Below are positions 13,232-24,493 of a stretch of 64,000 nt of DNA, piece by piece. Source of the stretch: Riptortus pedestris (taxonomy: Eukaryota; Arthropoda; Insecta; Hemiptera; Alydidae); contig CM032233.1 of assembly GCA_019009955.1 (NCBI GenBank), positions 60,806,001 to 60,870,000 of the forward strand. Direction: 5' to 3'. Each line of letters begins with the position of its first letter. Positions within the stretch are counted from its first letter, which is position 1. The position numbers and the translations under genes were made by a program. Under the pieces are notes generated by a model. That model was not told the DNA's origin. It worked only from the letters and a program-made list of their open reading frames with translations, and ran no database searches.

Positions 13232-13690
13232 TTTTTATTTTTTGTATAAATAAATTATCATTATTGATCTGGAGAGTGTTTAGGTTATCTGTACGTCTTC
13301 ATATTTTATATGTTAACTATTGTTATTATATAAGGACAAATCGCATTCAGGAGTGGTATGTTCTGATTGAGACCATTAAATTTGGAGTCAGAAATGTAAT
13401 TTGTCATATTTTCAAATCTATGACATATGTACGTTATTCTTTAATTACACAGACACATTATTTCAGGGGAAAAATATGTGGACGCTCTACGTCGAAGCGT
13501 TATTGTTTTAACTAAATGAAAATAGTATGAAGAACAAATGTCTTGCTACTGCTGACTTACACTCTATACATTAAATGGTCTCTAGTTGCAAACATCCAGT
13601 AATTTGATTGGATATTGTGATACCACCTCTTACTAAAAGCGGCATATTCTGGCAGTTTAAAACAAATAATTCCTCGGAATGCGATATTCC
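13232..13690. other. No gene recognised
   Basis: An 83-codon frame (13264-13515) matches nothing I know. No repeat is recognised. Confidence 0.5.
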
Positions 13691-14800
13691 CCCTTTATCT
13701 AGCTTAACCTTCGAAACCCCTTCTCCTTTCCGCTTAGTGTTACCGGGCCATTCAAACGAATTTTAGTGCATCTCATTTCTAATCCAAGGCGCTCGGCATC
13801 CTAATAACCAGTACAACTGACATCGGCAACTGTCTATCTTAAAGCGTACAAAATGTTAACCATTAACCATAATAAGTGGGTCCACTCGAATACCCCTAGC
13901 AACGCTTTCCCCTATTGTAATAGAGCTAATACGGAAATCTTGGTTAGTTTGAACAGCTGACGACTCTATTTCCCTTACATCCCGTTTTGAGGCACAGAAA
14001 AGTCTAAATTGGTTCTTAAGGCCACATCGGAAACCGATTTTACCCCGTGCAGGACAATGTTTCAAAGAATGATTCCCCTAGACCCACACCGAGCATATCT
14101 GGAAGTAACATAGTAATAATTGGTTTGATTATCTGCGTTTCTAGACGCTCGATTTTCACACCTTCCCTCCATAACAACCCCAGAATCCCTGTCAAAAGGC
14201 TTTTTTTTTTAGAATTCATCGCTTTTGACTGTCTAACCATCTTTTTTGGTTTTAACAAGGGGCAACCCTTCCTGAATCTGAAGATGTCTCGATTGCTGCT
14301 GATCCCGAATCCCTTTAACAAGCTCAAGCAGTATCTATCCTCTTGATATTTTCGACTCCCGCAAGTACTGCTAGCCAACTCGCATCTCTTCGGCATTTTC
14401 TGAAGGTCATTAATAAACACATCTGCTCTTTCATCAGCTAATGGATCTCTTTTTAAGAAAACAGTCCTGTGATAAAATATATTTTTCTTCTTACAATTAG
14501 TAGAAAAATATTCATTAAACTACCTAACAACAGCATCTCATGAAGTCCTTGCTTCGGCATCTATTCCAATAGAGGTTATCAGTTCCTCAGCGTCTGGTCC
14601 CATACAGCAAATTAACATATTAAACTGTTGATCTTGGGATTTAGCAGATAGACCGCTTGATCCAGGGACTCCATGACTGCGGATCTTGTACACTAAACAT
14701 ATCTGGAGGTTTTACCTTGTAAGAAGCGTCGTTTCTGAAGCCAGCCTCATCATGAATGAAATCGACATCACCTTTATCAGTTTACACCAGACACCATGTA
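13690..14800 (-). pseudogene. Gypsy-type (Metaviridae) gag-protease remnant
   Basis: Read on the minus strand from about 14800, broken frames follow the layout of insect Ty3/Gypsy gag and protease. First is a PPDMFSVQDPQSW...W segment (around 14720) of the type that opens insect Gag. Next comes a helical stretch with FINDLQKMPKRCE (about 14410-14370), then a zinc-knuckle region with CPARGKIGFRCGLKNQF (about 14050-14000). Last is a retropepsin-like FKID segment near 13840-13820. Frames shift and stops interrupt throughout, and no reverse transcriptase or LTR was found beside it, so it is a dead fragment. The assignment rests on motif order. Confidence 0.6.
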
Positions 14801-14897
14801 AAATAAAGAACTACGCAACAAGTAACCTTTATTAACTGAACTCATAATCATAATCAAACATATGTTCAAGTAACATTCACCATTTTAGAAAATAAAG

Positions 14898-15472
14898 TCA
14901 ACCACGCAGGATCTGCGTAAACTAAGTAGATTTCCCACGTACGGAGGAATAGAAACTAGGGTATAATGAAAACTGAAATATTTGAGTTACAAAAAAATGC
15001 AAAAAAACACAATTAGGACAAATTTCAGCCAATAACGAATATGACCTTTAGCGTTGACTGGATTGGATAAATATCGAGTACGGTATAGATCAAGTAAACA
15101 TTTTCGAGACAAAAACTTAAAATCATAATTGATGACGTCATCACACAACTCATTTGCATCAATCACATCTAGTAATCTTCTAATGACAAACAATATTTGG
15201 AAATTAAGCTTAGAATAATATGATTCATAATATGACGGCTTATTATTAATATGACGTGAGTAGGTGTGGGGTTTACTAAAGGCTGAAAAATAAAAAAATC
15301 CAAATATCTCGGTTAATATTCATGATTCAGAAAATATGGATATAACAACATTTATAGACAATTAAATTTACAATAAGTTGGGATCTAATTAATTTTTGAT
15401 CCTACTCATAATAACGTAGATATTCAGAATTTTCGAAATTCTCCTCTCCACTAACCCCCCCTCCCCTCGAGC
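14898..15472 (+). mobile_element. Family A element, 5' two-thirds (TGACGTCA subtype)
   Basis: It begins with CACGCAGGATCTGCGTAAAC and AGATTTCCCACGT. It has TGATGACGTCATCA near 15131, two body modules, AATATCTCGGTTAATATTC and a C-run near 15455. The TA core and 3' terminus are missing; unrelated sequence starts at about 15473. Confidence 0.65.
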
Positions 15473-16209
15473 GATTACTTCATCACAGCCTCTCGCCGTC
15501 GAGTAATCATCTGACTCAGAACCTCGTCGCAGGAGCCGTTGGAGTGCTCCATGCGTGATACTTGATTCCGCTAGCATGCAACTTCTTGTTCCATACTCAT
15601 CAAAATATCTTACGTGACAAGCTGAACACAAAGCATCGCCAACATTGGGTTCCGTTGACAGGGAAGGGGATTTCCAACAAGGCGATGTAGAATCCAGTAT
15701 CAGAACCAAAGAAAATTTGGAACCTATAACTTTACAAGATCAGTTATACACGACTTCGGAATCAACTTCAAATTTGAAACTCGATACGTCTCATTTGTCA
15801 TGTATTAACTACTTGCAGCTTCCTGCGACTGCATCGAGAGCTAATTCTGGAATTACATTAAATTTGGTTTAATCTAGGTTTATACTAACCACTCAACACA
15901 TGGGTTTTGACATGACATTTCCCATTGTCTTCCTTCAATGCATCTTCAAGTACACATATTGCTTATTTTAACCTATTTTTCTGTACCAGGAAAATGAAAG
16001 AAACAAAAACAAACAAACCATTCCCCTTTCTTTTAGGAATATTCATTTTCAATTACATCAAAGGTAATTTTCAATTATCGAAGGAAGTACCTGTACAGCA
16101 GACTGGGCATAGGAGTTTCCCAATAGAATTCCAAGTAACCCAAATCATTTTTCAGCAAGGAGAAAGCTTCGGTGTTTAATGTTTTGAAAGTTATATAGTA
16201 AACACACAC

Positions 16210-16212
<3 letters not shown>
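15473..16212. other. Unassigned segment with overlapping open frames
   Basis: Balanced base composition, with a minus-strand frame (about 15709 back to 15473, containing CSACHVRYFDEYGTRSC) and a plus-strand frame (about 15618-15872) overlapping it. Both look coding-like but neither is a family I recognise. It may be a transposon or gene fragment inserted in family A. A further 84-codon frame (15925-16179) is unassigned. Confidence 0.35.

Positions 16213-16278
<66 letters not shown>
16213..16278. repeat. (TA)n microsatellite
   Basis: Pure TA dinucleotide run of about 60 bp, preceded by a short CA run. Confidence 0.95.
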
Positions 16279-16285
<7 letters not shown>

Positions 16286-16329
16286 CCGGATTGCTTTACA
16301 GACCTTGGAGATCTTTAGCTGCCATTCAA

Positions 16330-16790
16330 GCCTCCTCCACCTCAGCCTATCATGGGCGATGGATTTTCAGACCACTTCGTAGACCTCCGTAGTGTCCTTC
16401 TTTAATTTGTCAACCCACCTCATATTTGGTCTCCCCCGTTGTCGTGTGCCCACCGCTGTTGCATTCATTGTCTTGTATAGGAAGCCGGTCGGGTTGCTTC
16501 TTGCCACATGCCCCCCCCATTGTAACCTCTGAGCTTTCATATAGTGTGAAATCGACTGTCGTCGTATCAGATACAATCTCCTCTAGTGTCTTTCTTCTCC
16601 AGAGTCCTAAGTCACCATCCAAAGTGATAATATTGGACTGCGAAGCTTCCAATTTTCTTCTGCAGATAAGTTATCTCGTCTTGTTCAGGATATGCCATTA
16701 TTCGTTCTCGGTTTTTTAAATCTAGTAATTTGGAAATACTGCTGAGATCTCTCTGAGACGTTTCTAATTGCAGTACGCGAAAATGAAACC
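16330..16790 (-). pseudogene. RTE-type LINE 3' end remnant
   Basis: The minus-strand frame at 16576-16367 carries QRLQWGGHVAR, then GTRQRGRPNMRWVDKLKKD. This is the C-terminal signature of RTE-like endonuclease/reverse-transcriptase proteins (RLRW-GHV-R ... GRP-RW-D). Upstream coding continues in other frames to about 16790, so the copy is frameshifted. No catalytic domain remains. Confidence 0.65.
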
Positions 16791-16799
16791 ACATTTCTT

Positions 16800-18170
16800 G
16801 TTGACTATCACATAAACTCCTGACGCGACACCCTGGGAGCCGATAAACTCATAGGAAGATTTATAAACGTTTTTATTTCGTTGAAAAACTTTAGTAAAGT
16901 TCTTTTAAGGCCAGTTAGCATATTCTTATTAAACTTTGTCAGATGACCGGACTTTAAACGATTCTCTCTTCCCGAAAACGATTTTTTTTTTTTTTGGCAA
17001 AACTAAATCTAACTAAAAACTCTTTAGATCTAAAATATTATCGATTATTTTTACACTGTCAACATAAAAAAAATCTACATCCGTCTGCGTTGAAGAAATT
17101 AGTTTTACAATTAAAAATTTTAAATATCGGTTCAGTCAGGTCCACCTGATAGCATGAAAAATAAATAAATCAACAATTAAAGCAAGAAACTTACTCAATA
17201 AAAACGAAGATCTTACTTTAAAAAAAATAGAACAATTTCAATCTAATCCGAATTCGTGTAACTGTATAGTTTCTGACAGGTTCAATATAATATTTATGTT
17301 TTCCCAACGTAAATAGACAATATATCGGCATAGGAACTATGATTGTGTTTTAGTTTTATTTTAATTATTTCTTCTACCAAATTATCCATAACAATTCAAT
17401 TAATGGTTAGAAACTTTATTTATCATCTTAAATTAATATTTTTGAGAATTTTTTATAATTATATTTACAACAAAAGCTTAAATTTATCACAATCTACCAG
17501 ATTTAGCATAGAGCCCATTGTCATATTTAGTATGAATATTAGTACTCAACCACATCTTATGGGCGTATGTGTGAGACTGAGATTACATTGTGAACCTTCC
17601 TGGTCAAAATTCAAAAAGTGTTAGTGTTCTTGAAGGTAAGGTTCGAAAATCGTAGGTAAATTCTTCATTTATAAGTGGTTAGCTATTAGTAATGTATATT
17701 TATGCAGGAATTTTGAATATTGTTTTCTGATGCGAGTATAGTATCGTAATAATGCTAACGGGTGCTGTTGGTAGACATTTCTAAAAGAGAACAAATTTTT
17801 CTATTTTAAGAATTTTACAGATTCTAAAAAAGTACACAACCCAAGCAATAAATTTCTATTACACAAAGATGCTTATTAGACTTGAGTGAGGGTAAATATA
17901 TTCATAACCCCACTGCAGGTAAATTCTCTTTAATCAAAACTTTAAAGAATTTTTGTAACCCTTAGTGGGCTAATTAATAATCTGGGAAAATTTCTCCAAC
18001 AAAAGAAATTCTGGGCGTATCAAATGGCCACGTGAAAGGCTTCAATCCCTTTCCCAAAGTAAAACAAATATTATTCAGGGGTCTATTTTCACAATGGATA
18101 TTCACTGCTTCCAACACCTTGGACGCTGAATAAATCGCGATTGATTTATCGGACAGGCCTGCCGATTACA
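16800..18170. other. AT-rich DNA, no gene recognised
   Basis: No supported feature. Frames up to 93 codons (17343-17624) are AT-rich and unrecognised. Confidence 0.5.
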
Positions 18171-18177
18171 AGTATTC

Positions 18178-18843
18178 CGTAAACTAAGCAGATTTCCCAT
18201 GTGAAGTTTTACAATAGAGAAATCTGCATACTGGTAACACAACACCACCGTGATTAAATACAAACGGTAATGAGAAATCTTTCAGTTAATTAAAATAAAT
18301 TCCCAACTGAAACGGCTTCTGAATTGTAAGAATAATTTATATTATTTTATATAACTCAAATTTTAGTAGTCCAAGAACTAAAGAAGGGGGGGGGGCGGAT
18401 GAACAGAACGTATTTGCATAAATCTCACAAAGTAATGAAGGTAAGGTAAGGTTAGAAACGACAGGTAAGGTTAGAAGAAGCTTCCACCTGAGCCGAGCAG
18501 TTACGAAAACGACTGACCTAATCCAAACTATACCCGACCACAGACTTCATAAAAATGCAAATATCTCGGTTAATATTCAAGATAGAGAATAAATGTATTA
18601 AATTTACCATAACAATATTTATAGTAAATTTAATTTGCAATAAGATTGGTTCTATACAATTTTTCGATCCGATGCATAATAACGGAGATATTTTGAATTT
18701 TCGAAAATCCCCTCTCTAAACCCCCCCTCCCTCTAGTCCGATTTCAGCCATTAACGAACTTGATCTGTCTTTTTAGATGAAACGATTAAATATCGAGTTT
18801 CGTAACGATCAAACAAAAATTGCGACCGCTAGAGCGTTAACAG

Positions 18844-18907
<64 letters not shown>

Positions 18908-19027
18908 TTGAACGGACCTCATTTTCGTCATCTCCTGGGTAGGATCGATGGACATTTGAAGAAAGTTTTCGAAATTCACGTCATGAGTACGACCTCAATA
19001 GCTGATTTCCCTTAAGGGAAATCTGCT
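18178..19027 (+). mobile_element. Near full-length family A element
   Basis: The first bases of the 5' tip are lost, but TAAACTAAGCAGATTTCCC, the internal AGAAATCTGC and ACACAACACCACCGTG follow. The TA core lies at 18848-18902. The 3' block (ATCGATGGACATTTGAAG, GAGTACGACCTCAATAGC) closes with a perfect palindrome GATTTCCCTTAAGGGAAATC (19002-19023 region) and CTGCT, followed by AAAA. This is the best example of the 3' hairpin in + orientation. Confidence 0.75.
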
Positions 19028-19213
19028 AAAACACTAGAAACATAAGCTCCTAGCAGCAACGTGTTCTCCACGCCAATCTTCAAGGAACAAAACTGAATTT
19101 TGCCGGTTCTAAGAGCAGACTTACAACATTAATCTCTCAAGAACTTATGGGAATTAGAGCATTCTAATGACACCTATGAGTGAATTGTAAAAAGTACAAC
19201 AAACACGGCCTGA

Positions 19214-19247
<34 letters not shown>

Positions 19248-20810
19248 ATATCAAATTAGTGTAATAGGTTTGCTTTGTTGTTTCGTTTCACAAAAGTAAA
19301 CAGCTAATTGATATCAGCAATTCATAACGATGAAAAATTCGCATTTCAAAAATGTATTTTCTTTTTGAGAAAAATGGTTATTAAATTCGCTGACTTGTGC
19401 CTAACAAACTACAAATTATTCTCTTCGTGGGTTAAAAATGACACTTCACGATATTACGCAAACGATTATCAACTCAGTGACGGTTGCTTGTGCAGAGTGG
19501 ATGAGAAGAATTAGTTGGGGTTCGTTAAAGTAGAAAATCTACATTAACCGAAATTTCCACTCCAGTATTCACGTCCTTAAGATGAAATTGAAGGACTATA
19601 TTATAATCTATGAAAGAAAAACAAAGACATTCCAAGGCATAAGACTATTAAATACTACATACAATAAAATTACCATTTATACGGAAATACACAAATCAAA
19701 CATGTAAATGTCTTGTTCGTCTTAGTCAAAGCTCTGTCAAATTGAACAGAGTGGAAGCGCTAGGAACACAACATTTGAGTTTTCATAACTACCTGTCGAT
19801 TCCCCAGTTTTACAAGCATTACAACTCATGCGGCCGCAAATTTCATTTAATAAGTTCGTAATAGATTATTAACTCTGAGCTTGCGTAATAAGCAAGTTAT
19901 ATATAAAAACATGTAACAAGAATTGGGCAAAAATTATTTTTGATAACGGAAGAAGAATATACGAGGTCATTCTTTAGTTTGTATCTACAATTTTCGGATA
20001 TCCGTTATTCGAAAATATTTACGAATAATTTCTGTTATCCGTTTTCTTTTCTCTTAAAATAGGTGATAGCAGGCATAATGTTGATAAAATAACAGGCATT
20101 TTGGGATACCTCAACATATAATAAATAAAGGGGCTTCTACTAAGAAACATATTTAAAGTTATATTTTCAAATACATAGTTTGAAAATAGAACTGTTTTGA
20201 TTTCATCCATATTTATACATTGCACAGTTTACTTAAGCTTTGCAAAGTTTAAATCCGATTTCACTTTATAGACTTAAAGTTACGGGAAAACATTAACTTT
20301 TAAATCAATGTTTTTTCCCCTCTAAAGGCAATTCAACTTTTGAGGTGCTATCCTTATTATTTTCGATTTTCCAAATGCTCATCAAATCCACGTAGTGATA
20401 GTGATGATAAGAAAGAAATTAACACGCACCCTAACCCCACACGTGTGTAACTTTATAATAATCAATAATTTTTATTTCATCGTTACTAAACTTGATTTTA
20501 AACCTTTAATGCAAAAGGAACGAATAATTGTCATAATTAATGTGGTACAAGATAAATGAGGATTTACAGAAAGAAAAAAAAAGAAAAATCGTAAATATGT
20601 AGTAAGCTATGAATTGCAAAATGTTATATAACCAATGTTATTGCAAAAGTTATTCTCAACAATATTCTCGAAGCTCAATTATTAACGGAACATTTTTATT
20701 TACTGCTTCGATTCGAGTACTTGGGTGAATTTGTAATATTTTTCTTGCAAATTTATACCTTTCTATGATGAAAATGGGATTCCTTCAAATTTGTTTGTCT
20801 GTCTGTATCT

Positions 20811-20815
<5 letters not shown>
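19028..20815. other. No gene recognised; short (CA)n at 19216-19242
   Basis: Apart from a CA run I see nothing. Frames of 68 codons are not supported as genes. Confidence 0.5.
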
Positions 20816-20842
<27 letters not shown>

Positions 20843-20866
20843 GCACTCACGCACGCACACACACAG
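20816..20866. repeat. (CA)n microsatellite, imperfect
   Basis: CA repeats with ACGCACTCACGC interruptions, directly before a Penelope-like terminal segment. Confidence 0.9.
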
Positions 20867-20869
20867 TGG

Positions 20870-21209
20870 ATTCATACACTGGCCATTTATTATTTATGAA
20901 TGTTTTTTGAGCCAGTTCAGAAAAATATTAATTTCTTCAAGCTCAGAAAAATAATAATTTCTTCACCAACGGGCTTCGAGCGTCCACCTCTCCTTCTCAA
21001 GGGATTATTAACAATGACAAGCTAAAAAGTTGTTAACCAAATATTTGTATAAGGACGACTATAATATATTTCATGTATTATAATATAGGGCTTAGTTTTT
21101 ATAATAGATTTGATTGCTAAACCTCTTGAGTCGTGGACACTCAAAACACTCGGGGATGAAATAAATGGTCTATGAAGAAAGTTTTTCTGACCTTATGGCT
21201 AATAAAACA

Positions 21210-21210
<1 letters not shown>
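20870..21210. mobile_element. Penelope-like element termini in inverted arrangement
   Basis: Two inverted arms resemble Penelope-like 3' ends. On the minus strand (about 21002-20930) there is TTGAGAAGGAGAGGTGGACG, CTCGAAGCCCGTTGG, then GAAGAAATTATTATTTTTC. On the plus strand (21123-21190) there is CTTGAGTCGTGGACACTC, a GGGG, then GAAATAAATGGTC and GAAGAAAGTTTTTCTGA. Penelope-like elements are known to carry hammerhead ribozymes and inverted or direct terminal repeats. The motifs here are worn. A related single end is at 53386-53480. No reverse transcriptase is present. Confidence 0.45.
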
Positions 21211-21266
<56 letters not shown>

Positions 21267-21271
<5 letters not shown>

Positions 21272-21659
21272 TGGCTGTTACCAAACTCTATATTTAATCA
21301 TATTGTATAAATCTAAAGATTAATTTCGATATTGGCTAAAATGGGACTAGGAGTACTCGGGGGTTACAGTTGAAACCAAAGTCGTAAGTATGTATGTTAT
21401 TATCTACAAATATTATATCATAAATATTTCTCTACAACGAATATTGACAGAAGATTGGATATTTGTGTCTTCAGCTTTCATTAAACCGCCTCACCTATGA
21501 AGGGGTTTATCTCTTTGTGTATTTATATCTTTAATAATTGCTTAACGAACTTAAATTTTCATATTTTTTTTTTTAAGCTGGGCTCTTGCTGTTAGAGAAA
21601 TATGTGATTCATTTCAGCATTTAGATCTGGTTAATTTATGCGATCACTGCATGACGGAC
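21267..21659 (-). mobile_element. Degenerate family A element, 5' half
   Basis: It follows a (TA)n core (21213-21266) with GTTACCAAACTCTATATTTA, GGCTAAAATGGGACTAGG and a worn 5' terminus (TTTATGCGATCACTGCATGA-CGGAC). A second short terminus-like piece, TCTCTGCGACGGAC, lies at 21690-21704. No 3' terminus is seen. Confidence 0.55.
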
Positions 21660-21709
21660 TTTTGCCGCTATTATATAAAAATTTATACGGTCTCTGCGAC
21701 GGACTTATT

Positions 21710-22600
21710 TCCATATTATATGAAAACAAGAAAAACACATCCTTTACTGAAAGGGCGTTGATTTATTTGGTGGTTGATATACTAAGGTATTTTTAAAATA
21801 TATTCTTGGCTTTCATCATTAAGTTGGGAGTAAGAAATATTTCTATTTAACTTCCCAACGTCCGAAAAAACAATTTTATACAACGTTCTTTAAAATATAA
21901 CGTCTATAGGGATATTTTGATTCGTGTAGAACTAATGTAGGCTTCATTATTTATTTTTGTAACCTATTGTTCATTAGTCCCTCCTGTATTTAAAATAATT
22001 ATTGACGATTAAGTTATATTTTGTCTGTACAAATCTTTTTACTGAATATTTAAAACTACCTATTATAAACTATCTTTAATAATATTACATATCAAATAAT
22101 TTAATATTTATTATATAAGTATTGCATACTTATCTTTAGTATTAGTTACATAATTTTATTCGTGATATCAGATGATTCTTTGTCTCCATTATTTTTTTTC
22201 TTATTTAGGTTTCCCTCATACGTGTATGATGATGTTATTTAGAACTAGTATTGAATTTGAAATTGATAAAGAAAATACCATAAAATATCACAAAAACTAT
22301 TATCTCTTGAGCAATTCTTAATTGCTTATTGTTATAACATTGATTTTTTAAAATTTTAATTCGAAAAGTGGTAAATAAAGTTATGAAACAAATTTCAATA
22401 CTTTCAAAAAGTGTTTTTGTAAATACTGGGGCTTAAGCCAGAAAGTTCAGTGTAACATGATTTTAGAAATATAAAGTCAAATATTTTGATTTTATTCATT
22501 TTATCATTAAAAATGAATTAATTTTCATCACCTGCGTGTTTTCATTGGTTGTAAATTGTATAAGCCTAATAAAATATCAAGAGAAAATTTGCACATCAAG
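21710..22600. other. AT-rich DNA, no gene recognised
   Basis: I see no gene, RNA or repeat. Confidence 0.5.
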
Positions 22601-22709
22601 TGTCCATCATGCACTATTTGTCTTTTTAGATGAGAAATTTAAAAAAAACCTGGCCTTTCCATTAGGACACATATTATTATTTATTTTATAACTACCCAAG
22701 TATGAAAAC

Positions 22710-22972
22710 ATTCAATATGATATTTCTAATTATAACTTTAGGCACATTGAAAGAGTTTTATTATGACTATAATAGGTATTTGGAGTTTCATTAATATTTA
22801 TGGGTAGATAAATTGAGAGGTATATGGTAAATACAAATATTTGTCCATTCTTCTATGTTTAATAAATAAATTCAAGAGGGAATAGATAAATAGGGAAAAA
22901 TATATAGGGTTCTATGTGTTCATTTTTTTTTAAATGAGAGATTAAAACTTTTATATTAAGGCCTTTTTGTGA

Positions 22973-23027
<55 letters not shown>

Positions 23028-23330
23028 CTACATACAGTAGATTAATAAACTGACCATTTATTATTTATGAATGTTTTTTGAGACATATGATATTTCTAAT
23101 TATAACTTTAGGCACATTGAAAGAGTTTTATTATGACTATAATAGGTATTTGGAGTTTCATTAATATTTATGGTTAGATGAATTGAGAGGTATATGGTAA
23201 ATACAAATATTTGTCCATTCATCTATATTTAATAAATAAATTCAAGAGGGAAAAATATACAGGGTTCTATGTGTTCATTTTTTTTAAATGAGAGATTAAA
23301 AATTTTATATAAGGCCTTTTTGTGAGAGAA
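22710..23330. repeat. Direct duplication of about 250 bp around a TA tract
   Basis: 22710-22975 and 23086-23325 are near-identical. Both run from ATTTCTAATTATAACTTTAG through AGGTATATGGTAAATAC and AATAAATTCAAGAGGGAA to AAGGCCTTTTTGTGAG. They are separated by (TA)n at 22976-23022 and a 60-bp piece (CATTTATTATTTATGAATG) shared with the Penelope-like segment at 20880. The second copy has a 17-bp deletion relative to the first. Confidence 0.85.
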
Positions 23331-23830
23331 CATTGTTAAAGTATTTGTTTCATGACTACCCAGTAATGGAATCATTTAATATGCGTTTTCCTGAATAACA
23401 TAGATGTTAACATATAAATATAGAATAACTTCCTAAGAATACGGAGTGGATTCTATAGTCTTTATGATGTCTGGTAGGTAATTACTTGGGGTCGCTTTGA
23501 GTTGTATGGGTTGGTGAATGGAGAACGGTTTGGACAGTGCTGTACTCGTTGTTCATTCTCCGAACCCTGTCCAGCCAACGCGGGCTTTTGATCCCAATAC
23601 AAAATGACCGACTCTGGCTCATATGCTGAGTTATTTTAAACTACTAAATAATTACATGTCATCCCTTAGAAAATTAATGTTTTCCTTATTATTATTTATC
23701 CAAGCATATGGTATCCCTATCATACAAATAATGAAATGAATTTTTTTTTGTAAAAATCTATTGTTTTATTTTTCATTACTGGCCTAATCTTTATTTTTGT
23801 TATCCATGCCATTTCTTTAATTCATTCTCT
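23331..23830. other. No gene recognised
   Basis: I see no supported feature between the duplication and the Harbinger element. Confidence 0.5.
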
Positions 23831-24004
23831 TTAAGCGGCCCTTACACGGTCATTAATAATGACATTACCAGTAATGACATTTTTTGCGAACGCACTTCAT
23901 TCCAGATTATCATTACTGTAAAAACCTTACACAATCATTTTTAATGTCATTACTTTCCTTCAGTACAGTGGTGGTCTCTGTCAAAGCAAGACGTATAAAA
24001 TAAA

Positions 24005-24160
24005 ATGGATCCACACAAAACCGCTTGTATTGCTATAATTTTGGCTTTAGCTACAAAACGGCGAGTAAAACATAAACGTTGGATGAAGGAGTGGTTAAAA
24101 AAACGTGAACAGTATTCTCATATTTTGTTATTGAATGAAATTAGAGACACCGAAAAATAA
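24005..24160 (+). pseudogene. Harbinger transposase, N-terminal fragment
   Basis: A 51-codon frame starts at ATG 24005 just inside the left TIR. It contains KHKRWMKEWLKKREQYSHI followed by LLLNEIR, matching the R-W-...-W-...-R...L--E-R region near the start of HARBI1-like DDE nucleases. The frame stops at 24158-24160, and the DDE domain that should follow is absent. It is therefore a truncated remnant of an internally deleted element. Confidence 0.7.
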
Positions 24161-24164
24161 AACA

Positions 24165-24435
24165 ACATAATTTAAAAGCATTTTACTTACTTTTGAGTTC
24201 CCAAGGTCAACAGGTTGCTCAAAATTGTTAATAAATTGCAATGCGTGTAAAACCCACGAGGACGGTGAATATACATCGTCGGCTCCAGCCCCTGATCTTG
24301 TGGAGTCCTCTATTTTTAGCAGATTTCCCTTAAGGGAAATCAGCTATTGAGGTCGTACTCATGATGCGAGTTTCGAAAAATTTCTTCAAATGTCCATTGA
24401 TCCTACCCAGGAGATGACGAAAATGAGGTCCGTTC

Positions 24436-24493
<58 letters not shown>

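Noticed and set aside
18178..19027. Family A as a classic Helitron with CTRR end
   Set aside because: The 3' tip CTAA is followed by A rather than T, and the flanks are T/A-runs, which fits the Helentron type better than the A|T target of canonical Helitrons.
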